From: Polymorphum gilvum SL003B-26A1
Lineage (GTDB): Bacteria > Pseudomonadota > Alphaproteobacteria > Rhizobiales > Stappiaceae
Assembly (NCBI RefSeq): GCF_000192745.1
Contig: NC_015259.1
Location: 1,751,001 to 1,815,000 of the forward strand
Direction: 5' to 3'
DNA: 64,000 nucleotides
Both the position numbers and the translations under genes were made by a program. The notes under the pieces are model-generated. The model searched no databases, was not told the origin of the DNA, and was given only the letters and a program-made list of their open reading frames with translations. Shown here piece after piece: positions 43,696 to 52,265 of the stretch (positions are counted from its first letter, which is position 1; every line of letters begins with the position of its first letter).

Positions 43696-45610
43696 ACGGC
43701 TCGGCGAGGCGCTGCTCGACCTGGACACGCGCGACACCAGGTTCAACGCCGGGATCGACCGGGCGGAGAAGAAGGCGCGCGGCCTCGGGATCCAGTTCGA
43801 CCTGACGGCGGCCAAGGCCGCCAAGATGGGCCGCAACCTGGCGCTGGCCGCGGCGGCCGGGACGGCGGCGCTCGGCGTGCTGGTCAAGAAGCAGATCGAC
43901 CACGCCGACGCCATGAGCAAGGCGGCGGCAAGCGCGGGGGTGACGACGGAAAGCCTGTCGCGGCTGGCCTGGGCGGGCGACCTGTCGGACGTCGCGCTGG
44001 AGGAATTGACGTCGAGCATCTTCCGCCTGTCCAACGCGATGGCGCAGGCGGCGAGCGGCAAGGACAAGGACCTGGCGGCGATCTTCACCGGCCTCGGCGT
44101 GGCGCTGACCGACGCGCAAGGCCGGCTGCGGGCGGCCGACGCGGTGATGATGGACCTGGCCGACGTGTTCGCGGCGCTGGAAAACGGCGCCGACAAGACC
44201 GCGCTGGCGGTCAAGATCTTCGGCCGCTCGGGCGCGCAGCTGATCCCGCTGCTGAACAACGGCCGCAAGGGCCTCGCCGACATGGGCGCTGAGGCCGACC
44301 GGCTGGGGCTGACCATCTCGACCAAGCTCGGCCAGGACGCGGAGCTGTTCAACGACACGCTGACGCGGATCCAGGCGATGATGCGCGGGATCGTGATCCA
44401 GATCGCCGGCGACATGCTGCCCGTGCTGCAGAGCTTCGCCGACAAGCTGGCCGACCCGGCCTTCCGCGAGGAGGCGCGCGCGATGGCCCAGGACGTCGCC
44501 GGCGCCTTCGGCACGATCGCCGACGCGATCCGCACCGTGGTCGACCTGATCGACCAGGTGGGCGCCGGCTGGTCGAAGCTCAAGGGCTGGGTGGACTGGG
44601 CCAACACCCACGACATGTTCGGCAACAAGATCGCGCCCGCCTTCAAGGGACCGCTGGACCTCGACCCCGGCAAGGGCGATCGAGGCGCGCTGCCGGCCAA
44701 CCCGATGGCCGGCCGGTTCGCCGACACGTTCGGCGCGGCCGGGATCAACGCCGGGCGCGAGCCGCGGCCGACCGCGCCGGCCGCTGTTCCTCCTTCAATC
44801 ACCAGGCTGCTCGGTGGGGCCGGCGGGGGCGCCGCGGCCGGCGAGCTGGAGAGGCAAAGGCAGGCGGTCACCGACCTGATCGCCGCGCTTGAGGACGAGC
44901 TCGACGTGTTGCGCGAGACCGATCCGGTGCAGCGCGAGATGATCCGCCTGCGCGGCGCGCTGGCGGCGGCGACGCCGGAACAGACCGACCAGGTGCGCGC
45001 GCTGGTGGAGGCGACCATGAGCGAGCGCGAGCAGCTCTACGCCCTGCAGGACGCCTTCCAGGCATTCGGCGACATGGCGGTCGACGCCTTCGACCGGCTG
45101 CTCGACGGCAGCGAGGATCTCGACGACGTGCTCGGCGACCTGGCGAAGTCGCTGAGGCGCATGGTGCTGCAGGCGGCGCTGCTCGGACAGGGGCCGCTCG
45201 GCAACATGTTCGGGGCAGGTGCCAAGGACGGCGGCATCGGCGGGATCCTTGGATCAGTGTTCAGTTCCGTCTTCGCTGGCTTCCGGGCCAAGGGCGGACT
45301 TATCCCGAACGGCACCTTCGGCATCGTCGGCGAGAAGGGCCCCGAGCCGGTGATCGGCACCTCGCGGGGCGCGATGGTGCTGCCCAACTCGGCGCTGAAG
45401 GCGATGGACGCGCGCGCCGGCGGCGGCAGCTTCAACTTCTCGCAGACGATCACGCCGCCGGACGGCTTCGAGGCGCGCACCCGCGAGAGCGACGCGCCCG
45501 GCGGCAAGCGCCAGGAGGTGTGGTTCGAGGAGGCGGTCGGCAGCGCGATCAGCCGCCGGGGCAGCGCCCAGTCGGCGGTGCGCAACGTGGGGAGGCTGAC
45601 GAAACGATGA
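43688..45610 (+). CDS. Tail length tape measure protein
   Basis: The 640-residue protein starts MAERLGEALLDLDTRDTRFN, with a hydrophobic stretch near residue 55 (LALAAAAGTAALGVLVKKQI) and a helical, repeat-poor middle. At about 1.5 angstrom per residue it predicts a tail of roughly 95 nm, moderate for a siphovirus. The C-terminal part (GGLIPNGTFGIVGEKGPEPV) is a common motif at the end of tape measure proteins. Confidence 0.88.
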   Translation: MAERLGEALLDLDTRDTRFNAGIDRAEKKARGLGIQFDLTAAKAAKMGRNLALAAAAGTAALGVLVKKQIDHADAMSKAAASAGVTTESLSRLAWAGDLSDVALEELTSSIFRLSNAMAQAASGKDKDLAAIFTGLGVALTDAQGRLRAADAVMMDLADVFAALENGADKTALAVKIFGRSGAQLIPLLNNGRKGLADMGAEADRLGLTISTKLGQDAELFNDTLTRIQAMMRGIVIQIAGDMLPVLQSFADKLADPAFREEARAMAQDVAGAFGTIADAIRTVVDLIDQVGAGWSKLKGWVDWANTHDMFGNKIAPAFKGPLDLDPGKGDRGALPANPMAGRFADTFGAAGINAGREPRPTAPAAVPPSITRLLGGAGGGAAAGELERQRQAVTDLIAALEDELDVLRETDPVQREMIRLRGALAAATPEQTDQVRALVEATMSEREQLYALQDAFQAFGDMAVDAFDRLLDGSEDLDDVLGDLAKSLRRMVLQAALLGQGPLGNMFGAGAKDGGIGGILGSVFSSVFAGFRAKGGLIPNGTFGIVGEKGPEPVIGTSRGAMVLPNSALKAMDARAGGGSFNFSQTITPPDGFEARTRESDAPGGKRQEVWFEEAVGSAISRRGSAQSAVRNVGRLTKR

Positions 45611-46029
45611 CACTGCCCGTTTGGCCATCCGATCTGCCGGACCCGATCGGCGAGGGTTTCAAGCTGGTGCGCGGCGAGAGCCGGCGCCGCTCCCAGGGCG
45701 ACCAGGGACCGCCGCGCATGCGGCGCGGGATCTCGAAGGCCGTCGACCAGGTGCAGCTGACGCTGGTGGTCGACCACAACGAGCGGGCCCGCTTCGAGCG
45801 CTTCTACGTCGAGGAGACGGCCGAGGGCGCGCTGCCGTTCCTGATGCCGGACTGGTCGCGCAATGGCGACTATCTGACGACGGCGGACGGCACCTTCCTC
45901 ACCGACGCTTCAGGCAATCGCTTGACGATCGCCGCGACGTGGGCGTGCCTTTTCGGGGATCAGCTGCCGAGCTACGCCGCGATCGGCGCGCACTGGCAGC
46001 TCGGCTTCATCGTCACGGTCCTGCCATGA
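45607..46029 (+). CDS. Tail protein following the tape measure
   Basis: The 140-residue protein starts MTLPVWPSDLPDPIGEGFKL and has RGISKAVDQVQLTLVVDHNE in the middle. It resembles minor tail proteins found after the tape measure in GTA-like tails (distal tail region). It starts in an ATGA overlap with the tape measure gene. Confidence 0.7.
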   Translation: MTLPVWPSDLPDPIGEGFKLVRGESRRRSQGDQGPPRMRRGISKAVDQVQLTLVVDHNERARFERFYVEETAEGALPFLMPDWSRNGDYLTTADGTFLTDASGNRLTIAATWACLFGDQLPSYAAIGAHWQLGFIVTVLP

Positions 46030-46056
46030 GGGGGCTGCCATGAGGGGGCTGAAGAG

Positions 46057-46590
46057 ATGAGCCGCAAGATCTCGCTCAATGCGCATCTGGCCCATGACGC
46101 CGTCGGCTCGGCCGAGACGGAGGTGGTGCTGCTGCAGTTCACGCACCCCGAGACCGAACAGATCGTCCGACTGTCCACGGATCCGACCGAACGGCTCAGC
46201 CTGCAGCCGCTGCGCTATGGCACGCGCTCCAGCTGGCTCGGCGCCGATCCGGCGCGCGACGAGGACGCCTTCCTGTTCGTGCTGGTCTCGGTGCTGATCC
46301 CGGACGACCAGGAACAGGCGCCGCCTGCGGCGCGGCTGGTGGTGGAGGGCGTCGACAACGAGCTGGCCGAGCTGCTGCGCTCGACGCTGATGAGGGCCGA
46401 CGTGTCGATGGCCGTGGTGCTCGCCTCCAGCCCAGACCTGCCCGAGCAGGAGTGGCACAATTTCAAGCTGGTCGGCGCGGAGGGCGCCGGCGAGGGCATC
46501 ACGCTGACCATCTCGCGCGACCCGATCACCGAGGAGCCCTGGCCGGCGGGGCGGATGACGCGCGAGCGCTTTCCGGGGCTGCATCCATGA
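46057..46590 (+). CDS. DUF1833-type minor tail protein
   Basis: The 177-residue protein has QFTHPETEQIVRLSTDPTER followed by VVEGVDNELAELLRSTLMRA, a DUF1833-like pattern. It lies between the distal tail and NlpC/P60 genes. It is likely part of the tail tip. Just before its start, GGGGGCTGCCATGA is duplicated in tandem. It ends in an ATGA overlap with the peptidase gene. Confidence 0.75.
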   Translation: MSRKISLNAHLAHDAVGSAETEVVLLQFTHPETEQIVRLSTDPTERLSLQPLRYGTRSSWLGADPARDEDAFLFVLVSVLIPDDQEQAPPAARLVVEGVDNELAELLRSTLMRADVSMAVVLASSPDLPEQEWHNFKLVGAEGAGEGITLTISRDPITEEPWPAGRMTRERFPGLHP

Positions 46591-47021
46591 CGGCGCCGCA
46601 CAGCCACTGGAGCACGGATTTCGTCGGCCTGGACTACCTGGACCTCGGGCGGACCGCCAAGGGCGTCGACTGCTGGGGGCTGGTGCGCCTCGCGCTCGCC
46701 GCCCACGGGATCGAGGTGCCGAGCTACGCCGGGGCCTATGGCTCCACGGCGGAGCGCGCCGAGATCGCCGCGCTGATCGACGGCGCCAAGCCGGACTGGC
46801 ACCGGGTGGCGAGCGCGCGCGAGCTCGACGTGGTGACCTTCCGGCGCGGGCGGCTGGAAAGCCACTGCGGGCTGGTGGTGCGCCCGGGGCTGATGCTGCA
46901 CGTGAGCGAGGGCAAGGCCTCGTGCATCGAGAGCTATCTGGACGACCACTGGACCAGGCGGCTGACCGGCTTCTGGCGGCACGCCCGGCTGGCCGCCCAG
47001 GACGGGGAGGCCGGATCATGA
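46587..47021 (+). CDS. NlpC/P60 family tail-tip peptidase
   Basis: The 144-residue protein has Cys29 in AKGVDCWGLVRLAL and His93 in LESHCGLVVRP, matching the NlpC/P60 catalytic pair. Such tail-tip peptidases open host peptidoglycan at DNA entry. The same gene order (minor tail, NlpC/P60, TipJ) occurs in GTAs and lambda-type phages. It overlaps the TipJ gene by 4 bp. Confidence 0.87.
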   Translation: MTAPHSHWSTDFVGLDYLDLGRTAKGVDCWGLVRLALAAHGIEVPSYAGAYGSTAERAEIAALIDGAKPDWHRVASARELDVVTFRRGRLESHCGLVVRPGLMLHVSEGKASCIESYLDDHWTRRLTGFWRHARLAAQDGEAGS

Positions 47022-49996
47022 CCCTGGCTGCGCCCGCATTGCCCGATAGCTCGGCACGCGTCGCCGTCATCCCGGTGCTCGGGCCGGATGCGGGCCGGCG
47101 CGAGCTGGTCTGTCCGCAGGGCCTGAGCGTGGCGGAGATCGTCGCCTTCGCGCTGCCGGAGTTGGCCGACGTGCAGCGCCGGCGCCTCAGGGTGTGGCTG
47201 GTGGACGGGCGCGGCGAGCTGCTGCTGGCCGATCCGGATCTCTGGCCCCGGATCCGGCCGCGCGCGGGTGTGCGGGTGATGATCCGGATCGTGCCGGGCA
47301 ACGACACCTTGCGCAACGTGCTGCTGATCGCGGTCGCGGTGGCGGCGACGGCGATCGGCCAGGTCTGGGTCGGGCCGGCGCTGGCCACCGCCACCGGGTC
47401 GGCGCTGTTCGGCCAGATCGCCGGGGCGGTCGCCGCCGCCGGGCTGGCGGTCGCCGGCAGCATGCTGGTCAACGCGCTGATCCCGCCCAAGGTGGCGGCC
47501 GGCCAGACGCAACAGAGCGAGAAGCCGCTGTTTCAGATCTCGTCCTGGCAGAACAGCCTGACGCTCGACGGCGTGGTGCCCTCCGTGCTCGGCAAGGTGC
47601 GGATCGCGCCGGTGTTCGCGGCGCCCTCCTATTCGGAAATCGTCGGCGATGACCAGTATGTGCGCGCGCTGTTCACCTTCGGCTACGGCCGCGTGCAGCT
47701 GTCGGAGCTGAAGATCAAGGACACGCCGCTGTCGGCCTTCGACGAGGTGGAGACGGAAATCCGCGAGGGGCTGGCGAGCGACGATCCGGTGACGCTGTAC
47801 CCGTCCCAGGTGATCGAGGACGGGCTGGGCGCGGAGCTGCGGCGCGACCGCGAGCGCGACGACGCCGGCACGATCACCGGCACCGGCCCGGTGACGCCGG
47901 TGGCGCGCTTCACCGCCGGCGACTGCACCGAGGCCAATGTGATCCTGCATTTCCCCGGCGGGCTGATCCATTACGACGGCGGCGGCACCGCTCGCACGGC
48001 AAGCGTGGAGATCCGCATCCGCCAGCGGCCGGCGGCGGGCGGCGACTGGGAGGAGGTCGAAACGATTACCTTCTCGGCGAAGAAGCGCGAGGGCTTCTTT
48101 CGTCAGTACCGCTGGACCCTGCCGGAGCGCGGCCGCTACGAGATCGAGATGGCGCGGATCACCGACGAGGCGATCGACGCCAACACCTCCGACCGGGTGG
48201 TCTGGCTGGCGCTGCAGAGCTTCCGCCCCGAGTATCCGCTGAACTTCGGCCCGCCGCTGTCGCTGGTGGCGGTGCGCGTCAAGGCAACCTATCAGCTCAA
48301 CTCCTCGCTGGAGAGCTTCAACGCGGTGGCCGAGCGGCTGATCCCGGACTGGGACCACGAGACGCAAAGCTGGGTGACGCGGGCGACGCGCAACCCGGCC
48401 AGCCATTTCCGCCACGTGCTGCAGGGGCCGGAGAACACCTGGGCCGAGCCGGACAGCGCGATCGATCTGCAGGCGCTGACGGACTGGCACGACTTCTGCC
48501 GGATCAAGGGCCTGAAATACGACCGCGACCGCAACTTCGAGGCCTCGACCTTCGACGCCCTGGCCGAGATCGCCGCCGCCGGCCGGGCGAGCCCGCGCTA
48601 CGACGGCACCAGGTGGAGCGTGGTGGTCGACCGGCCGTCGGAGCTGGTGATCGCCCACGTCAACTCGCGCAACAGCCGCGACTTCGCCTGGCGGCGCTCC
48701 TACATCGAGCCGCCGGACGCCTTCCGCGTGCGCTTTCTGGACGAGACGGCGGACTATCAGCAGCGCGAGCGGATCGTGCGCTGGCCGGGCCATGCCGGCG
48801 ACATCACCGTCACCGAGGAGCTGGAGCTGCCGGGCAAGACCGATCCGGACGAGATCTGGATCGAGGCGCGCCGGCGCCAGTACGAGGCGATCCACCGGCC
48901 GGACATCTTCACCGCCGTGCAGGACGGGGCGGTGCGCACCGCGACGCGCGGCGACCTGGTCAAGGCGAGCTACGAGGTGCTCAAGCGCACCTTTGCCGCA
49001 CTTCGGGTGACCGCCGTGCGCGGCCAGACGATCAGCCTGGACGGCTGGGTGGAGATGGAGGCCGGCGGGGCCTACGCCGTCCGCTTCATGAAACAGGTCG
49101 GCAGCGGCGACGCGGCGACCTTCCAGAGCGTTCTGCGGACCGTGCGCACGGATGCCGGCACCAGGGACAGCCTGACGCTGTCGGGCGCGGGCGACATGCC
49201 GGAGGCCGGCGTCATCGTGCAGTTCGGCGAGGCCGGCGCGGAGAGCCTGGACCTGGTGATCGCCGGGGTGCAGGCGGGCGAGCAGATGAGCAACGTGCTG
49301 ACCATGCTGGCCGCCGCGCCGATCATCGACACATTGACCGACGCGGAGGTGCCGCCGGCCTGGAACGGCCGCGCCGGCGGGGATGCGGCGGCGAGCGTCG
49401 CCGTGCCGGCCGTGCCGGTGGTGTCCTCGATCGAGACGCATTTCACCGGGGCCACGGCGGACGGGCTGACGGTGCTGCTGGTGCCGGGCACGGGCGGCGC
49501 GACGCCGGCGACATACACCCTGCGCCACCGGATCTCGGGCGGGGTCACCTGGAGCGAGGCCAGCGTGCCGGCGGGCGGCGCCATCGTCGTCACCGGCTAC
49601 GCCGACGGCGACACGGTCGAGATCCAGCGGCGCGCCACCAGCAAGGAAGGCTACGTCAGCGCCTGGTCGGCGACCGTCTCGGCCGATGTGGCCGCGGAGC
49701 CCGTCGTGCCTCCGCTGCCGATTACGACCGGCACGGTGACCGGTGGGGTTGAAGAGGCCGCGTTCGGGCTGTCGACGCCCAACGATCCGTCGATCGCCAA
49801 GATCGCGCTGAGCTATTCAGCATACGAGGACGGCGCCTCGAGCGTGGCCATCGTCACCTTCGAGGCAGCCGCCAACAGCAACTACACCCGTACCGAGGCC
49901 GTGCCCTCCGGTGCGTGGTTCTTCTTTGCGCGCACGCTGACCGCAGACGACGTTGTGTCGCCTGTCTTCGCGCTCGGTGGCGCGACGGTCGATTGA
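47018..49996 (+). CDS. TipJ-like host specificity/tail tip protein
   Basis: The 992-residue protein has a hydrophobic stretch near residues 105-155 (VLLIAVAVAATAIGQVWVGP; AGLAVAGSMLVNALIPPKVA), as in lambda J and TipJ relatives. The core barrel regions follow (QNSLTLDGVVPSVLGKVRIA; TFGYGRVQLSELKIKDTPLS). The last quarter has fibronectin III-like repeats (RHRISGGVTWSEASVPAGGA). It forms the tail tip and binds the host receptor or carries the fibre. Confidence 0.88.
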   Translation: MTLAAPALPDSSARVAVIPVLGPDAGRRELVCPQGLSVAEIVAFALPELADVQRRRLRVWLVDGRGELLLADPDLWPRIRPRAGVRVMIRIVPGNDTLRNVLLIAVAVAATAIGQVWVGPALATATGSALFGQIAGAVAAAGLAVAGSMLVNALIPPKVAAGQTQQSEKPLFQISSWQNSLTLDGVVPSVLGKVRIAPVFAAPSYSEIVGDDQYVRALFTFGYGRVQLSELKIKDTPLSAFDEVETEIREGLASDDPVTLYPSQVIEDGLGAELRRDRERDDAGTITGTGPVTPVARFTAGDCTEANVILHFPGGLIHYDGGGTARTASVEIRIRQRPAAGGDWEEVETITFSAKKREGFFRQYRWTLPERGRYEIEMARITDEAIDANTSDRVVWLALQSFRPEYPLNFGPPLSLVAVRVKATYQLNSSLESFNAVAERLIPDWDHETQSWVTRATRNPASHFRHVLQGPENTWAEPDSAIDLQALTDWHDFCRIKGLKYDRDRNFEASTFDALAEIAAAGRASPRYDGTRWSVVVDRPSELVIAHVNSRNSRDFAWRRSYIEPPDAFRVRFLDETADYQQRERIVRWPGHAGDITVTEELELPGKTDPDEIWIEARRRQYEAIHRPDIFTAVQDGAVRTATRGDLVKASYEVLKRTFAALRVTAVRGQTISLDGWVEMEAGGAYAVRFMKQVGSGDAATFQSVLRTVRTDAGTRDSLTLSGAGDMPEAGVIVQFGEAGAESLDLVIAGVQAGEQMSNVLTMLAAAPIIDTLTDAEVPPAWNGRAGGDAAASVAVPAVPVVSSIETHFTGATADGLTVLLVPGTGGATPATYTLRHRISGGVTWSEASVPAGGAIVVTGYADGDTVEIQRRATSKEGYVSAWSATVSADVAAEPVVPPLPITTGTVTGGVEEAAFGLSTPNDPSIAKIALSYSAYEDGASSVAIVTFEAAANSNYTRTEAVPSGAWFFFARTLTADDVVSPVFALGGATVD

Positions 49997-50006
49997 GGAG
50001 GCTTAG

Positions 50007-51806
50007 ATGACTGCACCTGTCGCCACGATCAACCTGCCGCAAGCGTCGAGTGTCGACGAGCTGGTCGCAAATCGGACGCAAGACAGTGTCAACGATGTCG
50101 TGCGGGTCAGCGTATCCGATCTCGCAGAGCAGCTGCGGCCGCTGATCATCCCCGCGGGATCTATCGATCCGGTCGCTCTCGAAGACGTGCCGACGACGAA
50201 GGTCGTTCATCAGATCGCCGGCGGCGTACCGTTCATTATGGCGGATCGCCTCAAGGACGACAGGCACCTGTGGGACTACATCACCGCGGCAAATCGCACC
50301 GCGTCCTACGATGCACACGACGAGCTTCAGGCGGCGCTCGACACTGGCGAGCCGTTCAGGCTTCCCGCCGCCACGGTCAGTTTCTCGGGCACGCTGACGA
50401 TCAGTCACGACGACTGCATCATCGAGGGCCGCGGCCAGAGGACGATCCTGCGTCACCTGGACGCGGCGGGCGACTTCTTCAGCGCGCCTGCCAACGTAAA
50501 GGGTCTGACGTGGCGCGATATCAGCTTCTGGGCGCTCGCGCCCAAGACGTCCGGCGTCGTCCTGCGCGCGTACCAGCTTCAGTATGCTTATTTCTATGAC
50601 ATCCGCTTTGGGTCCAAACGGCTCTACAGCGCCGCCGGTTACAACACGCACTACCTCGTCGGCGCGCTCGACCTCGACGGATTTGCGGACGTATATGTCA
50701 TTGGCGGGGAAAATGTCGTCGCCGGCGAGGCTTTTTACATCAACGGGCAGGTCATCGGCGCCGGTGGCAACTTGCTCGGTGCGACGGCCGAGGACGTCGA
50801 CGTCGAAGGATACGAGGACGCGCAGGCTTATGGCGCGGAATTTACAATACAGGGCAACCACCGCAGTTTCAGGACGAAACATTTGATCCGCGCCGGGGGC
50901 GCCGCCGGGGGGGTCAACGTCTTTGACGCGGAGTGCAGCGAGCCGACCGGTGCAGCGGCCGTCTACGACATGTCACGCATCAAGGCCTACAATCGGGAGG
51001 CGAAGTTTGTCGGATCTAGGCTCGACAACGGCAGGTCTTGGGCAGTCGACGTAAAGGGTGGGTGTCTGACTGACCTTGATGCGGACGCGCTCTGGGTGTC
51101 AGGGTTCGGTCAGTCCAACGACGGGTCGGGTGGCTGGCGGTTCGGACCGCTGTCGGAAACGACAGCACCTGTAACGGCAAAGCGTAAGATCGAAGTCCGC
51201 ATAGCCGGCGGAACGACCCAAAAGTGCTACGGCAGCGGCTTCGAATTCGTCGAGGGCAAGTGTCGCGTCGGAAACCACAACATCAGCAACAACGGCCTGG
51301 GCTCGGCCGGCGGACACGGGTTCCACGCCGCGGGTGGATCCTTAATCTCCAGCCTGGTGCTGGACGGCAACACGGTCGACAACAATGGGTCTGCATCCGC
51401 AGTCATCGGTGGCACGCCGCAGGGGTACGGCTACCGGCTGGACGGCGCCATCAATAAGTACACCGTGTCTGATACGGTTCTCTTCTCTAACGAGAGCGGC
51501 CCGATTTATTCGGATATGGGCTTACAGGAAGGCACTCATGAAATCAGCGGCCTCACCGGGTTTCAGACAACTAAGAAGGGGACAGTCGAGTGGGCCACTG
51601 GGTCCTCGACGCTTGTCGTCAACCACAATCTCGGCGTGACGCCGCGTTATGACGCGGTACCGATCGTGGTCCTCGCCGGCACCCCGCCAAGCACAACTTA
51701 CGAGCCGCGCATCATTGACAAGACGGCGACCACGACCGTTTGGGATATGGGCGGATTAAACACCTCCGGGGGTCCGATCACCTGCCAATGGGAGGTAAAC
51801 CTGTGA
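50007..51806 (+). CDS. Tail spike with right-handed beta-helix
   Basis: The 599-residue protein starts with a short adapter (residues 1-90) and then a pectate-lyase-like beta-helix (AATVSFSGTLTISHDDCIIE; NISNNGLGSAGGHGFHAAGG, VLDGNTVDNNGSASAVIGGT). The last 100 residues look like a trimeric tail domain. It could cut or bind host polysaccharide. It is the last phage gene; the right end follows within 176 bp. Its mixed base composition, lower in GC than the tail genes, suggests exchange. Confidence 0.8.
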   Translation: MTAPVATINLPQASSVDELVANRTQDSVNDVVRVSVSDLAEQLRPLIIPAGSIDPVALEDVPTTKVVHQIAGGVPFIMADRLKDDRHLWDYITAANRTASYDAHDELQAALDTGEPFRLPAATVSFSGTLTISHDDCIIEGRGQRTILRHLDAAGDFFSAPANVKGLTWRDISFWALAPKTSGVVLRAYQLQYAYFYDIRFGSKRLYSAAGYNTHYLVGALDLDGFADVYVIGGENVVAGEAFYINGQVIGAGGNLLGATAEDVDVEGYEDAQAYGAEFTIQGNHRSFRTKHLIRAGGAAGGVNVFDAECSEPTGAAAVYDMSRIKAYNREAKFVGSRLDNGRSWAVDVKGGCLTDLDADALWVSGFGQSNDGSGGWRFGPLSETTAPVTAKRKIEVRIAGGTTQKCYGSGFEFVEGKCRVGNHNISNNGLGSAGGHGFHAAGGSLISSLVLDGNTVDNNGSASAVIGGTPQGYGYRLDGAINKYTVSDTVLFSNESGPIYSDMGLQEGTHEISGLTGFQTTKKGTVEWATGSSTLVVNHNLGVTPRYDAVPIVVLAGTPPSTTYEPRIIDKTATTTVWDMGGLNTSGGPITCQWEVNL

Positions 51807-51936
51807 CTGCTGTCAGTCGTGTCGGTGGCAGCCGCCGACCGAGGCGGACGTATTACCGTCCGTCAAGTGGGATGGCTACTCGGTGCTGCCCTTCGATAAA
51901 AGGGGTTTCAAATGGCCTTCGAGAGCCATAACTCTG

Positions 51937-51982
51937 TGCCATCCGAAATTGCGCTTTTTGCCATACGAACTTGCGCGCTACA
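51937..51982. promoter_or_regulatory. Right-end transposase-binding sites R2 and R1
   Basis: TGCCATCCGAAATTGCGC at 51937-51954 (R2) and TGCCATACGAACTTGCGC at 51959-51976 (R1, then GCTACA at the terminus) are inverted copies of the left-end motif. They are exactly 22 bp apart, like the spacing in Mu. The right-end noncoding stretch is 51807-51982. Confidence 0.85.
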
Positions 51983-51987
51983 CAATG
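51983..51987. repeat. Right target-site duplication CAATG
   Basis: CAATG follows the right end GCGCGCTACA directly, matching 14993-14997. Host sequence continues with AAAAAGAATGCC. Confidence 0.92.
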
Positions 51988-52073
51988 AAAAAGAATGCCG
52001 CGGGCCGAATGCGACCGCCGCACGGGCGGGCGTGGCACGAGCATTGGCGTACCCGCCGCGGGACAGGGGAAAA

Positions 52074-52119
52074 TGGTGCCGGCAACAGGATTCGAACCCG
52101 TGACCCCCTGATTACAAAT
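52074..52119 (-). other. Attachment site: displaced 3' part of tRNA-Thr(TGT)
   Basis: Read on the reverse strand, the sequence runs ATTTGTAATCAGGGGGTC, then ACGGGTTCGAATCCTGTTGC, then CGGCACCA. This is the anticodon loop TTTGTAA, variable loop, T-arm GGTTCGAATCC and acceptor end with CCA of a threonine tRNA. The 5' half is missing: the match ends at the anticodon stem (the next bases are CCTA rather than CTGA). This is the usual scar of a tyrosine-integrase element; the integrase gene starts 147 bp away. Confidence 0.85.
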
Positions 52120-52265
52120 AGGATTATTTTCCTAGGTTTTATTGCCTATCATCGCAAATAACGGTTCGCGAACAATAGCTTGCGCGACAATGTAGATCAA
52201 CGTGCGTCGACCGAAAACGATCGCCGCACGGTGCTCCACCCGGTGTTTGCGAAAGAGAAAAGCGA

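Larger units (their letters stand above)
14998..51982 (+). mobile_element. Complete Mu-like transposable prophage (36,985 bp)
   Basis: The left end starts TGTAACGCGCAAGTACGG and the right end, read inward, starts TGTAGCGCGCAAGTTCGT; the two match in 20 of 23 bases. Both are flanked by CAATG. Gene order follows Mu: repressor leftward, then Ner, transposase A, ATPase B, early genes, GemA, Mor, lysis, gp27/gp28-type terminase genes, head and tail. The head and tail are HK97/siphovirus-like rather than Mu-like myovirus genes. All key modules look intact, so the prophage may be functional. Confidence 0.95.

Noticed and set aside
14996-51984. Prophage ends placed at TGTGTAAC...CTACACA
   Set aside because: With those ends the flanking bases (GGCAA and ATGAA) do not match. 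Moving the ends inward by two bases gives the exact duplication CAATG and TG...CA termini.
52074-52119. Complete tRNA gene
   Set aside because: Only the 3' half from the anticodon loop is present. The D arm and 5' acceptor strand are missing, so it is an attachment-site remnant.
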